Source: Owenia fusiformis
Lineage: Eukaryota; Annelida; Polychaeta; Sabellida; Oweniidae
Assembly (NCBI GenBank): GCA_903813345.2
Contig: CAIIXF020000001.1
Span: 3,224,001-3,288,000, forward strand
Reading direction: 5' to 3'
Length of the DNA stretch: 64,000 bases
Shown here: one piece after another, positions 1 to 13,004 of the stretch
How positions within the stretch are numbered: position 1 is the first letter of the stretch
How the letters are laid out: each line of letters begins with the position of its first letter
Translations under genes and position numbers: made by a program
Notes under the pieces: model-generated
The model's input: the letters and a program-made list of their open reading frames with translations, nothing else
Database searches by the model: none
Told to the model about the DNA's origin: nothing

Positions 1-3000
1 TTTTTTGGAGCAGTCAAAGGCTCACATTTCCACACTATAATGAAAAGATGGTTGTCGGAATGATGGCAATGTCTAATAAAGATGCAGATTATACTTTATA
101 TACCCAACAGGGATAACTGAGGTGATCATTGGAATATGAGGGAGCTCTTTCAATTTTACATCAAAAAGTGCATTTTGTGCCTTTTTGGCATACACATTAA
201 ATATCAATGAAGGTGTACTTTTTTCATAATACATGCTACATGTTGTATTATCTATAACATACCACATTTATTTTGTTCACACGTATTCCCTTGGGGTTTT
301 GAGCAGTCACTGTCAAGTTCACATCCTGTATCTTCTGTTGGCACTCCTTTAGTTTTTGCTGGTTTTGATACCTTGTTTGAACATTTGCAATTTGAGCATG
401 TACCAATGGCACAATCAGAGTCTTGAATACAAGCATCACCTTCAATACCAAATGAATATGATTTAAACTTGTGTATGACAATTTAATAAAGTATTACAAC
501 ACATGCAAAATAAAGCCAGATTATTCTTGATTTGTAAATTTCTTCTGTAAGTTGATTTTATAGAAGGTGATGAAAAGTAAAAATGTTTACCTTTAGGTTC
601 ACATGTTGCAATTATTTGTTTATTCCAGGATCCATTTGATCTGCATTTCAGTTTTGAAGATCCTTTTGCAACATAACATTCATTACATTCAACAACTGCT
701 CTGCAATCAGGCTCATAGCAATCCACTACTACTTTTCCGTTGCTCGGATTTTCTAAGAGAGGACATGTTTCTGAAAAGAAGAAAACAACAACCTATAAAA
801 ATCAATAAAAATGAGCAATAAGGATTTTTTGTTTAAAAATAAGTACATCAGATACACTTGATGGATCAACAGGCTCAATGAAAAGACATACATACATTCA
901 TTATAATTACAACCATGAAATACCATTCAGGAGAGCACGAAGAAAAACCCCATTTCAAGTTTACATATGTAGAGCAGCAATCTATACTGGTGATAACTTA
1001 AATAATACGGAATATTGTCAATATATAAATCATCTATGGTTAATCTCACAATACATCTACTATGACATCTATCTGCATTATAAGGTAGATCTTGAACAAA
1101 ATCAATATGCATATTTTTGCTGCCATCTTTATGATGAAAATATTGCATATCAAAGCTTAAATTGAAATAAAGTATTGCTTGTAATGTCAACACTATAAAA
1201 AACAGCAACTCTATCATCATTTTGAACAGATTGCAATATACCCATAAAGCTGGACAAAATCAAATGAATGATTTTTGAGTTACCAAGAATTATGCTTTTC
1301 CTAAAAAACATAAACAGCAGCCATTTTGAACTTAGTAGCCATATTGAAAATAGGTAACTGCCTGAATCAAATCCAACAACTTGTATTTGAGTGATCATCT
1401 GGACAGACAGATGTATGGACAAATAGATGGATGAATGAATGAACAGACAATTAAACAGCATGTGGCATTTGTATATCCCTCATGAAAAAACTCTTAACTC
1501 TTCAAACTGGTTACAAAAATGGATTTGTTTCGATAATAAAATTGTGCAGTCTTTGAGGCACACATTTTCTTTTTCCATGATTTGTCGCAAACGTGTGTCG
1601 GCAGAAAAATTTTGAAACCCCGAGAGAGTGGGTTCACAACCAGGCATAATCTCTTTTTTCATTTTATAACTGCCAATAATACATTTTCTTGATCTCTCTT
1701 TACATACCACACTCATGTTGATCTATCAAGACACTGTCAATAATACATTTTCTAGATCTCTCTTTACATACCACACTCATGTTGATCTATCAAGACACTT
1801 TTTGGCTATATAAGTCATTATATACAATGGAATAATAATATTTTCCTACTGATTCATAATAATATTAAAAATTATTTTATTTTTTCTCAAGATCTGGACG
1901 GTGAATTTTCATAAATGTTATTTCAAATACTTTCGTATTTCTATAATAATCACAATTTTTTAGAAGCAAAACTGAATTTTGCAATTTTTAAAAAAAATAT
2001 TGAGAGCAATGTTTTAGAAATAACTAAACATTCAATATTTCTTATTTTAACATATTTTGTTATACATCAGTATATAGTTCACCTAGATTTTTTCAAGAAA
2101 ATCTGAATTGTAGAAAAAAAGTTAGCCGACATTGAAGTTCTGTCTTAAGTAAGAAAAGTGAGGAATTATATCAATGATTTTGGCATCTCTTAAACCATTC
2201 ATTTGCAAATGCTTAGCATATATTATTTATTACCAGCCTGAAGAGTTCCTCCACAATGACTGTTGAATGTCAATATTTTAAACGTCTAAGATATATACAT
2301 CATTTGAAACAATTGACCTTTTGTCGTCATATAAAAATGACATTAGACATGATGGAGGGACAAAATGGAGGACACATGGCAGTTTTGATCTGTTAATATT
2401 ATTGTTTCTTTTATGAAAGCAATGGGTCAGATATTTATCAGGTATGCTGATTTGACTAGATCATGAGTTTATCTTTATATGTGTGAAGTTTCGGTGAAAT
2501 TCATACTAAACATCGATGCCTATAAGCGCCCCCCATTTTTATCAAATTCGGGGGCGCTTAACTGCTATCTAAATCATGTCAGTAGGATCTTAAACTTGAC
2601 ATGTGCTTGATCTAGTCAAATCTCTTTTCACTTTTGTGAAAAATAAATCAATAAAGCATGAAACATAGAAGATAATCTCTCAAAATCAAACATCTAAAGC
2701 TGAGTGGCCTAATTGTATGTCACTACAAGATAGAATCCATTGGGTGATCACAAATCATCAATCGATTAAAATTTGCAGTACTCAGAACAAAAACACATAA
2801 GTTGACATACGATTGGCTAATGTATTTAAATTGAGAATTCAATAAGGATGTCTGTGCAGACAAACCCTTAACATGACTTGAAACCCTAAACAGCTCAATA
2901 TTATGGTTGACAAGATGAATATACCAAAACATCCACTTGTATATCTACCATTAAATATCTAAGCACAAGTGCCAAAGGGAAAGGACCAAAAGTTGTAATG

Positions 3001-4514
3001 GAACTTAGCAAGAAAAAAGCAAACTCTCTCTGTATACCAGTCAATAAAAACAAACCCCATATATCCCAAAATCATGATCTAACATGAAAAGAAACATATA
3101 GATTATCAAAATTTATAAAAATATAGATTATCTTTAACAATTAAATGCATAGGTCCATGGACATCTGAATCAACCAACAACCAACCAACCAACAACTTTT
3201 TTTACACAAATAATTGTTCAAGAATCATCGTATATTACTACTAACATATAAAGTATCCAATCCATTGCATAACACTTCTCCTTTGGCACTTCAGCTTATA
3301 AATACACATCAGAAAGTTGAACAGTTATAACATATTGGTCAAAAGAGCAAGCCAAAAGACTCAAATACTCAACTCCAAAATAAAGATTAATTTAACTTGA
3401 TTGATTTATACAATATTTATTATGTTTTGTCATTTAAATTGTGTTTAGCCTTTATATTAGTTACATTGTCAATGACCAGGCAATTTATTCTGTACATTAA
3501 ACTAATTTGGAGAATAAATTGATTATTGCTATTAACAAAAGGGTAAATTATGTATATTGTTAACCATAGAGCATTCAACTGCACATCTCCATAACATTTT
3601 AAAACTGAAATCATATCTTACTTACACATAAAAATTCCACCATCATGGATGGCATTAACTATTTTAACATCAGATTTCAAGATGTTGTCTTTATTCTTTT
3701 TAATGAAACTTGACAAAATAAATAACAGAAAGCAAACCTTCTGCCTGTCTTTTATATCGTAGATTTGATTCAGCCTGAAAGAAAAAATTTATAATAAAAA
3801 TCTCATTTCATCCTAGATTGCTCAAACACATGATAACTATGGATTAAGATATTGGTTTAAATTATTTATTAATTGATTTTAAGTAGTACACATACAATTA
3901 CCATAATCCCAAACCAAATATTATCAATAGATAGATTGATTATTTGTAAATGCTATCTTTATCTTATAAACAACTATCTACTAGAAAACCTGTAAAATGA
4001 TAATATGGTTAAATAAAAACATCCATACACATTATTTTATAATAGGATGTTATGAATTGATAAATTGAAAAGCTCTATGGCTACATGAATTTAATTCTAG
4101 ATAAATAAGGAAGTATTGCAACATAGATTTGAACAGTGACATCTTTGAATCCCATTTACAATGATCAGCAGCTTAAAAATAGTAGATGCTCACATATCTT
4201 CATGAACAACTATATACCAGAAAACCTGTACAAATTTGTACTTTAGTTAAATAATTTGTATACCTTAATTTATTGTGGGGTGTTGTGAATTGATAAGTTG
4301 ATGAAAAGCACTAGGGTTATATGGATTTAACTCTTGATGAGAAATGAGGAAGAATTGCATCATAGATTATAAGGTGGTGGATTGAAGATATGTAAACATT
4401 GAAGTGATTAGTTATACTTACACTATATAAATTATGATCTCCAAAAGTGACATTAAACAAAAAATTGATGAGTAACAATACAGAAGAATTGAAAAACGTC
4501 CATTTTAACTCCAT
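1..4514 (-). CDS. Gene C: secreted cysteine-rich sushi-like protein, 3' partial at the window edge
   Basis: Exons read by hand: complement(join(<1..34, 263..439, 591..770, 3738..3774, 4422..4514)); all phases agree (0,1,1,1). Exon 1 encodes a signal peptide (MELKWTFF..., hydrophobic core LLLINFLF) and is 93 bp, the same length as exon 1 of gene A (13972-21288). Exon 2 is a 37-nt microexon encoding a short propeptide with a Lys-Arg site, like exon 2 of gene A; its donor is a weak gtttgc. Exon 3 is a sushi-like domain with the motif VECNECY, matching exon 3 of gene A (TCNECY). Exon 4 is a Cys-rich module (GDACIQDSDC) related to the GDGCS modules of gene A. The leftmost 34 nt read VWKCEPL, as expected for another sushi-like exon, but this is tentative. 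The protein is secreted; its function is unknown, with extracellular matrix, shell or defence roles all possible. Homology to gene A supports the model; the large 771-3737 intron could hide further exons. Confidence 0.72.
1671..1798. repeat. 64-bp direct tandem duplication
   Basis: Two near-identical 64-bp copies lie head to tail (about 1671-1734 and 1735-1798). Each contains TTGATCTATCAAGACACT and differs from the other at only one or two positions (tcttgatc versus tctagatc), so the duplication is recent. Confidence 0.85.
2448..2623. repeat. Imperfect foldback (inverted repeat), probable MITE
   Basis: Outer arms TGATTTGACTAGATCA and its reverse complement near 2606-2620 enclose an inner perfect stem TAAGCGCCCCC / GGGGGCGCTTA with a 16-nt loop at 2521-2560. 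No coding capacity and no clear target-site duplication. Confidence 0.65.
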
Positions 4515-5620
4515 ATGGAATGTTGTGTGTGATCCTTAGTAATTGCTGCAAAACTACTATCCTCAGTACTATTTTCAGTGTCTGCTACCTTGGTAATATA
4601 CTTGTAGTAACAATTCCCTTGTGTTAAATAAATCTGAAAAAGAAAGGCGAGTATAATAGTAATGTTTGATGAGTAGTAACTGTGATTGACATTATCTTAT
4701 TATTTAGATTTACATATTTTTGCAATTTTATTTCTCATAATTCATGTAATTGCAACAAAAATATGGAATGAATAGTGAGCATATTCATGAGTTATGAATA
4801 CATACAGTGACTATTATACCAAGAATAAGAATATTTAAACACAAATGCCAAAGTGAAAAGACCAAAAACTCTTGAGAAACCTAGCAAGAAAAGCAAACTC
4901 TTAGTGTAAACCTGTCATAAGAAAAAATAGACCCTATGCATACCCAAGTAGCAATGTGCCCCCCTCCCAATCCACAGTATAAACTAGGAAATGTACACAA
5001 ACATAATATATACCATTGGAAAGAGTATTTAATGGTTGTTAAAGCAGGGGCTTCATTAGCAGCAAGCAACAAGCGATTTTCACTTGTAATTTTCACAAAA
5101 TCGCTTGTTGTTTTTATGGTCTTTTCAACTTTTCCATAAATTAAATTTATGATTTCCATTAATTTTGCATGTTGTTTTCATTTATTTAGTCTGCTGTGAG
5201 AAATTCTAGTGAAACCCCTGTAAAGTGAGAAATTATGACGATGAATTTGGCATTTGAGCTTCTTGTGCAGGGCATCTTAAAAAGTCGCTCCATTATCCAT
5301 TAATACGGGCTCCCTGTGTTATGTTAAAAAAAGTCCATGCAGGAGAGCACCATACTAGTACATTTGAAATGCATGTGAAACTCTGTAACAATATCTGGCC
5401 TTGGTCATCTAGGATTTATGTTATCCGGAATTGAATGAATGCACTTTCCAAAGACATATAGAATGTATAGGTACTTCTCTTAGCTTGTGTTTTTAGCACC
5501 CTGTATAAGCCAAAACCCAATAGTTAATGCTCACTTAATTAATCTTCATGAACAACTATACTAGAAAACCTGTACAAAGGAGGAGGGAAAGTAGTGCAAC
5601 AGATTCCGGACAGTCATATG
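2950..5620. repeat. Diverged dispersed direct repeats
   Basis: One block of about 110 bp occurs at about 2956-3070 and again at about 4833-4950 (shared words such as TGCCAAAG, ACCAAAA, AGCAAACTCT). A second block containing ACTAGAAAACCTGTA-like sequence followed by GGAAG.ATTGCA occurs at about 3968-4140, 4198-4390 and 5540-5620. A short hairpin (arms CAACAAGCGATTTT) lies at 5068-5111. These look like old copies of unclassified interspersed elements straddling gene C's 5' half. Confidence 0.5.
4589..4633 (-). other. Orphan exon-like segment (45 nt)
   Basis: On the minus strand a pyrimidine-rich acceptor (ctttctttttcag) and a donor (AAG|gtagca) bound a 45-nt open segment encoding IYLTQGNCYYKYITK. 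It lies just upstream of the gene C start codon, so it could be a 5' untranslated or alternative first exon of gene C, or a relic of another cluster member. It does not join in frame to the gene C start exon. Confidence 0.25.
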
Positions 5621-6148
5621 TTAGATTTTGGCTATTTTCTGAGGATTTAAACAGGTGCATATATTAGACCAATGCATTCTCTCCAGGAAAAGCATTCATA
5701 GAGATGATGAAATAATTTTGACTTTGAGACAGGGGAGATGCAAACAACCCAAGAGAATAAGAAACTCCTTCAGGGGTTTTAAAGATATCCATTATGGGTG
5801 ACCAAAATTAGATAAAAGCAATGGATCGCATGCAGTTTTCCTATGGGAAAATAACATGGGAAATATTGTTTTCCAATTTATCAAAGAGGAGTTACTTATT
5901 CCTTTACATGGGTTAACTGTGTCTTAAAATGCAACATTTTGATGCAACAAAAATTGAAAAAGCAGGGGTGGAAGGGGTTGAAAATCAAGACAACATTTTA
6001 GAAAAAATGTGGGTACTGGGTTGTTTGCATCTTTCCTGTCTCAAAGTCAAAATTATTCATCATCTCTAAGAGTGCTTTTCCTGGAGATAATGCATTGGCC
6101 TAACATATGCACCTGTTTAAATCCTCAGAAAATAGACAAAATCCATAT
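5616..6148. repeat. Foldback element with about 130-bp arms
   Basis: Left arm 5616-5752 and right arm about 6008-6148 are imperfect reverse complements, for example TATTTTCTGAGGATTTAAAC versus GTTTAAATCCTCAGAAAATA. A further inverted pair (GAATAAGAAACTCC at 5755 and GGAGTTACTTATTC near 5889) suggests the right half carries an insertion of about 100 bp. No open frame of interest. Probably a non-autonomous DNA transposon. Confidence 0.8.
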
Positions 6149-8650
6149 CAACCTTATGCAGCAATCTCTAAAACATATGAATACTAATTACAATTTATTA
6201 AGAACTTTTCAAATTAAACACTATATTTCCAATATAACTAACACTTATGAGTAGTTCACTGTATTTCATATGCTAACACAAGGGCAACGTGTAAATAATG
6301 TATAAACATATTGCAAAATTCTGTGTATGTGACTATGGAAGAATTATTTATGAAAAAAATCCATTTTTACATCAGGACAAACATTAAAGTAAATATACCT
6401 TATGTTTAATGTGTTTAATCATTGCTGAAGAAAAATCAGTTATGGCAAAAACGTGATTCAAAGTATTGACAGAACATTCTAGAGCTGTATCTTTATGTTT
6501 TTGTTTTCATCATTCGATTTGAACTTTGTTGTTATAATTGCATTCATTAACTTTTGCTATACTTCATTGCAAAAACAATATAAGTTAGTAATCATTGTTA
6601 AATTATTTAGAAATAATCATTATGGATGTTTTTCTATTTTACACATATCTCTTACACACAAATGGGATAGTAATCAGTCTCTATGCCAACATATTATTTG
6701 TCAATATTTTATGTCATTAATTAAAATGATCTTAGCATAATCATAGCACATTAAATCAATATAATATATTTCATCCACTTAACTAGGTTTGCTATCACTT
6801 GAATCAGAGACAGAGAATATAATAGAACTTCTAAAGTATGTGATCAAGAGCAACTAAAACAGGCACATTCCTCTTTGGACCAAGATAACTGATATTCCTA
6901 GTTCTACCAGGTTATCAGTCTCCTGAAACACTCATTCTTTGGTCAGTGTAACTTTAAAACAAGCTTTAGCTCCTCACTATTTTTTGTTCTCGCTATCTGT
7001 TATAAGTTATGTCCTACTCATAGTGTCCAACAGCATGCATTTAGTTATGCATACGATACACAATTAAATAGACCATATGGGCTTAGTTTGTTTGTATTAG
7101 TTTCATTACTGTATGTAATTGATAGCAGGTAACCAATATCACTAATGTTTCTGTATCATATTATTTGCTCTTCTCTTACCTTTGTAAAAACAATGTACAT
7201 ATGCTGTGTTATCTGCATATGATCATGTTTTAAAAATATAGTGAACAGAACCGACCATGTGAACATGTTAACATTTAATGATGAGTGAACAGAACTGAAC
7301 ATGTATGGCTATTACAAATTGGTGGTTGGGTTTCACAGAAATTCAAAATGGCAATTCACATAAAGGGTGGGTAAAAATGTCAACTTTAGAGATCTGGTAC
7401 TAAACAATTGATAAACTTTAAAGTTGATCTACATTATTAAGAGAGGGTGCTTATTTCTGAGGGATTTTCCCTAGGTGTTGCAGTTGGGGATTGTATTTAT
7501 TTAGAATTTTACCAAGTAGAAGAAATGAAGATGAAACCTGGCTATGGCTTTAAGTTCAACAATATTTCACAGAAATATGAACAATTCTGCCATGTTTAAG
7601 GTTTAGTAAAAAAAAGATTTTAAGGTGGGTATGAAACACTTAAAACTAATGTGATTGGTGTATCCCTACTGGAGTGGACCGACACCAACCCAGTAAGGAT
7701 TTTATTCTGTGTTTTCATTAACTAATACTTCTGTTCTTCATCTAATTACTTTGACATATGTCAAAGTAACAAAAAGGAGAAACTCCCTTTGTTTGAGTTC
7801 AGTAAGAGTCATCTCTTGATTAAAGTTAATAAGAAGTATTTTGAACTTGTAGTGAACCTTACTTGACAATATTCACAGTTTGAGATGTTGGAAGCTTAGT
7901 TTTACTGGTTATGTTATCAGGTGTTTCTTTTTACTGTTTCACTGTGTTATGTTATGATTTTGGTTTTCAGACCTGGATGTGTTTGTTATAATCCAACAAT
8001 TAGTTATAGATTTTCTATTCAAGAGAGATCCCTGAAACTTTCAAATCCATTCCTGAAGCATTTCCCTGCAAAAGGGATATTGGGATAAGGCATTAAAAAT
8101 GGTCATCTTAAAATCCACCGTGCCAGTATAGCTAACCAGCCCTCTGGTTGCATACAAAGACACATCCCTAAAATTCAGATCAATCCCTCTAATGGTTAGC
8201 CTGAAATGAATAGACAATACTATACAAGAAAGATTGTGGAATAGCCTCCCAATTACGTGACATACTCAAAACAATCATAATTTAAAGTTTGACACAATAA
8301 AACATCAGTCAATAGAAACATTCAGTTAAAACTCTGCTGTTTCACCTATTGTCTTTGGAGATATTGTTGCTGGGTAATAAAAAGGATTATAGAACCAACA
8401 AATAACATCATCTTTGTTCCTGAACATTTTTGGCAATTTGAATGGTTTGACAAAACAATGAAATTAAAGTAAGAGTTTATAAACTCAATCTATTCAAACG
8501 TGTAAAATGCTGTTCACTTTTTATTATGATGCAATAATGATCATGATAATTAATGAATGATCTAAAAGCTGATTAAACAAATCGAAAACATCTATCATAA
8601 AATAGTCTTCTAATTAAAATATTGAAAAATTAAGAATTATGTCCACTTAC

Positions 8651-8686
8651 CTTACTTTGTACTTTGAGTACTTTGTTTTGTTCTAC
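8651..8686 (-). other. Orphan exon-like segment (36 nt)
   Basis: Minus strand: good acceptor (ttttccatttcag) and strong donor (AAG|gtaagt) flank a 36-nt open phase 0-0 segment encoding VEQNKVLKVQSK. Its size and charge recall the exon 2 propeptide microexons of genes A and C. No signal-peptide exon was found upstream and no partner exon downstream, so it may be a remnant of a fourth cluster gene or chance. Confidence 0.25.
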
Positions 8687-10221
8687 CTGAAATGGAAAAT
8701 GCCCTAGTAATCTGCAAAGCACCACAAACTTGATTATATTGATGTGCGGTTTTCACATAAACAAGTTGCTATTTATCTTTATCTTTTATTTACTTCCATG
8801 CAGCATGATTGCCTTTTATTAATTTACTGGAAGAAATTAGTTTTAGTACCAGATAGCAAATAAGATGAATCAACAAGATCCTCAGTTTGTTTCAACAAAT
8901 GGATTTTTCAAATGTATTTATCATTAAACACAACAATTATACTTACCTAAAAATCCTAAAATGTATAATTTTTAAGACAATACATATTTCCAAAAAGTAT
9001 AAAATTCAAAATGGCGTCAACATATGTACAAAATGGCTGCCTAGAAAAATCTTTAGTTTAAGGTTATAACAATTAACACTACAATTAATCAGTGTTTATA
9101 GGAGTTCATGACAAAAACTGATATTTATGAAGTCATGCATAACACTGTTGTAGTTTATATTCAGCTTATGGAGATAATCCACCTTTGCAAAATCATCATG
9201 AATGTGTTATTACAATTGTTTAATTTAGTGAGACGTATATGACTTCATTAAGGTGGCCCCAAAGGCAAATCTACATACAACATAACATATATGTATGCAT
9301 GTACATCTAAAATTGATTTTTATTTCCATAAAATGGCACATCAAATGACAGACTGACATAATAAGTGAGAGATGCAAATCAAAGACTACAAATGTAAGAT
9401 TTTAAGGTGCTTTAAAATATTTTTTAATAATGATTTTAGAAGAAGATGAAACTAATAGTTGAAATGTTTTTCATTATATACACCACATCATTTTTATCAA
9501 TTATATTTCAAATGAACTTCAAATATGCATCTCAAAAGAACAGTAAATACAAATGAATCATTTTGAATAAAACACAATTTTGAAAACGCTGTTCAGTAGA
9601 TATTCTACTCATATAAAATTTGAACATTTGAAAAATCCATCAAGTGGTATCCTTTATAGAAGTCAACATTTCTCAATAAAAAATTCTTGAATAAAAATGG
9701 AACGCAGAGCAAAACCAATAATAAGAAGAGTAACCCATTTATGGTCTATTTGAAGTGCATAGATGTTAGTATATTATAATAAAAAATAATTAATTATTCA
9801 AATAAGTTTATAAAGGAATATTGAGAAGTCATTGTCCAGTCACTTGTTAACATGACTATGTGCAAATACCATAAAGACCACAACTCTGTTTGAAGTTCAG
9901 TAGCCCCCAAAGTGGAACATGCTTTTCCTTTTCAAGTTTTTAATGGCACAATATTGTGGATAGCAACATGCATTTTCATCAAATTCAAATGTTGCCTGAA
10001 GTTGTGGGGTTCTTTTAATTATTTTAACAAATCAAGGAAACCCAGTTTAAAATTAGCTATTTACTTTGCATGATGTTTCAACATTGGTTAGGCTCTGATG
10101 AACATGCATTAAAGTGCCGATTTTCATGTAACGGAAGTTTTAATCGATAATTAATTGAATATTGTCCACTAAACAAATATTCCCCTATTCATGACCATAA
10201 AACCATTCTGTTTACAAGCAG

Positions 10222-10227
10222 TTTATT
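10222..10227 (-). terminator. Poly(A) signal of gene B
   Basis: AATAAA on the minus strand about 30 nt after the gene B stop codon; the spacing suits a very short 3' UTR. Confidence 0.55.
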
Positions 10228-10257
10228 CCAATAGTGTATGCAAATACATTGTACATG

Positions 10258-11634
10258 TTAGTTGATCGGAGTTCTACAGTCTTCATCTGGGTGAGATGCA
10301 TTTCTCTTCACACAAAATTTCTGGTATGGAAGAGAGCATATATTTATGTCATCCCACCAAACTGTACCTCCAGGACACATATTATAGGTGATGATACCAT
10401 CTGGGAGACACCTGAAGAACCCCTGGCAGTCGCATGGGTCAGCCATATACCCTTTCTTCACATTGCAACCCCTGGCAACTACGAAAAATTGATTTTATTT
10501 GTGTGTACTTCTAAACTATTGTAATATGATTTAGAAATTGAGTAAAAACAAGAGAACATTAATAAGAAAGCAGGAGCAGGTTGCTTTAAAATTTGACAAC
10601 TGCAATATACCTATTAAGGTACATTTTCAATGTCACTTGATTGAAAAACCAGCTAATATACTAATACCTTCAAATGCTTTGGACAGTGGAATTTTTTTAC
10701 ATTTTGGTTTGCCTCGAGGACGCCATTTTCCTTTTCTGCAAAGCTTTTGCTTTGGTCCAACTAAGAGAAAACCTTCATCACAGGAATATGCAATTGCAAT
10801 ATTCTCCTTTACTCTCCCTCTTCCTATGATAGTCACTCTAAGAGGTGGCTCAGGTTCAGAAACATCAATCCTGCATTCTTTGATACCCATGTAATATAAA
10901 AATGATAATAGATAAACTAAGATTCCTTCCCTGAACAATTAGGATAAGATAACAAAATATTTCATAATAGATAGCAAACATGCAAAAGATTTTGAGGCAA
11001 AATGCAATCTTATACAACAGCTGAGTGTACTGTAGACATACAAGCAAGAGATGAGCAAAAGGAGAATGAGCTTACATCATCATCATTTGAAATGTAATGT
11101 TAGCATCTACAACTAGTTTTGGAAGTATGGTTTTACTTTTCTTAATATGGAATGCATAACTGCCAAAACTTAATGATTGGATAATCATTATTGTTCACTT
11201 CATGAAAATGTAAACTTACCCTTTTTCTCTTTGCTATCATCTTTCTCTTTACCATCATCCTGCTCTTTACTATCATTCTCTTCACTGTCATCTTTCTCTT
11301 TGCCGTCTTCCTCTTCACTGTCATCATTTTCTTTACTATAATCCTCTTCACTGCCATCCCTTTGTTTACTATCATCATTCTCTTTACTATAATCTTTCTC
11401 ATCACTATCATCTTTCCTTTTGCTATCATCTTTTTCTTCACTTCTTTCTCTCTCTATGCTATCATCTTTTTCTTTGCTAATATCTTTTTCTTTACTATCA
11501 ATATCTTCTTTGCTGTCAACTAATTCACTGGTTTCATCATCTCCTACTAACCCTGGTTGTTGGGCATGGCCCAGAAAAACAACAAAAGATCCTGTTAAAA
11601 TGAAAAACAACCAAATGTTCTCTGAAATCGCCAT
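10258..11634 (-). CDS. Gene B: secreted acidic-repeat protein with sushi and chitin-binding domains
   Basis: complement(join(10258..10478, 10668..10877, 11220..11634)), 281 aa, phases 1 and 1. Exon 1 encodes a signal peptide (MAISENIWLFFIL...GHAQQ) and then about 100 residues of low-complexity Ser/Lys/Glu/Asp repeat built on SKEKDD and SEEDD units, strongly charged and presumably disordered. Exon 2 is a sushi/CCP domain (4 Cys; CRID...YSCDEG...CRKGKW...PKC). Exon 3 is a type-2 chitin-binding (peritrophin/CBM14) domain: PCDCQGFFRC...CPGGTVWW...CSL...FC. The acceptor of exon 3 is placed at tttttcgtag, because the next AG would shift the frame. The C-terminus (FC..RNAS.PD.DC) matches that of gene A, including a shared N-glycosylation sequon, so the two are paralogous at this end. 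Inferred role: extracellular, chitin-associated matrix; the acidic repeat could bind Ca2+. Confidence 0.85.
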
Positions 11635-12310
11635 AATTAAAGACAGATTTCAATAATGATGAAATCAAGCTTCAAACTTATATTACCTTTCCAACAATCT
11701 ACAGTAAAATAATTAATTCCATCAAAATTGTTTAGGTAACATATTCCTAGATTGAAGGTATATTTTTGAAATGTTTATTTGTTCCATTGATAACTTGGAA
11801 AACATTCATAAATGGAATATATATTTTCTCGACAGTTTCTTGATATGATTTTTTTTAAATCAAAAATTACATGTGATAAAAACAAAGCAGTTTACAATAT
11901 ATATATAACCATACTTACAACATGGAAGCCTCTAATTTGATTGACATTTATTTCAAATAAACATTCCTTTGGATACATTGGACATAAAAAATGCTTGACA
12001 CAAATTGGCTGGTACATAGCTTTATATGCTAAGAATACAAAATAACCAATAAGTCAAAATAAACAATACATCAACAAAATTCAATATAAAAACAGGTTAT
12101 TAGGGCATGGTAGGAGGTATAAATAAAAGAGCATTTTGTGAGCTTAAATAGATAAAGGATTGGCATAGATATGGCAAACTGAATTGAACACACGTTTCTC
12201 TTAAACCAGTCATCAAAAAATTCTGAAAATGTACATAATCAATCTAATGATCATCTTTTGAATGGTAACAGGAAAATTAACCCTAACCCTAATGATTTGA
12301 AAAAAATACT

Positions 12311-12773
12311 GTACTCCCAATAATATTTGACGCTATTATATTTCGCGTTTTTGGCATTTTGAAATTTTGTGGCTATTATATTTCGCTAATTTTTGGTTTT
12401 TTAAATTTTCGCAGCTATTAATCTCCGGGGGTTTGTCATACAGGATCACTCTTTCAACTTTGATATCAGCCATGGTTGGTCCTTCACCCAATGATTTTGG
12501 CTTATAAGAATGTTTTTATAATACAGTAATAATGATCTTTCTTCTAATTTCTCTTTTTCAAAACTCAAAATGTCATGTTTTTACCTATTATCGCCCATCA
12601 CTGGACGAAAATATTGTCAACATTGAAATCCCTGGGAATTTCCTTGGAATTTCGCGACTTTCAAATTTCGCGAATTAAAACTGGGGGAATGTCGCAGCTA
12701 TTATGTTTCACGAATTTTCCAAAACTCGCTAAAAGCGCGAAATATAGTAGCACGCAAAAATTACCGGGAGTAC
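12311..12773. repeat. Foldback element with GTACTCCC termini
   Basis: Termini GTACTCCC...GGGAGTAC, with inverted internal matches rich in CTATTATATTTCGC and GCGAAATATAGTAG. The halves are clearly reverse complementary though diverged. Non-coding; probably a non-autonomous DNA transposon. Confidence 0.7.
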
Positions 12774-13004
12774 AATATGTACTTTTCTCTATATTGTTTT
12801 AGAAAACACATCAGACACTTCTTTCGTTTTTTGGCATCATATGTTCTGAATGAGACCAAACATCTATCCCAGCCTCATTGGAACATAACAACATAAACAT
12901 AATGTGTAGCAGACCCAATAAAATGCTAAATACCTGTATAATGTTAGTTTGACCTTGACTGATTCTTGAATTGAGGTGAACGTGTCCAAAGGCTTGAAAT
13001 GCCA

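Larger units (their letters stand above)
771..3737. other. Long intron of gene C, no further coding exon seen
   Basis: About 3 kb of AT-rich sequence between exons 2 and 3 of gene C. It holds a 64-bp direct duplication near 1.7 kb and an imperfect foldback at 2.45-2.62 kb. Open frames on the minus strand at 927-1220 and 1480-1716 have no usable splice sites in the required phase 1, so I do not call them exons. Confidence 0.5.
4515..10257. other. Intergenic region between genes C and B, repeats only
   Basis: No gene recognised. It contains the foldback at 5616-6148, two orphan exon-like segments (4589-4633 and 8651-8686), a perfect 24-bp palindrome at about 7747-7770 (TTACTTTGACATATGTCAAA...), and otherwise unremarkable AT-rich sequence. 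Open frames on either strand are short and lack splice or domain support. Confidence 0.5.

Noticed and set aside
927-1220. Minus-strand frame starting MMIELLFFIVLTLQ, considered as a signal-peptide exon
   Set aside because: No donor in the right phase leads to the exon at 591-770 without a stop; a better signal exon exists at 4422-4514.
1480-1716. Minus-strand frame with several Cys, considered as a missing gene C exon
   Set aside because: The only good acceptor gives a stop in the required phase and no donor was found.
12281-12293. CCCTAACCCTAA, telomere-like
   Set aside because: Only two units; chance or trivial.
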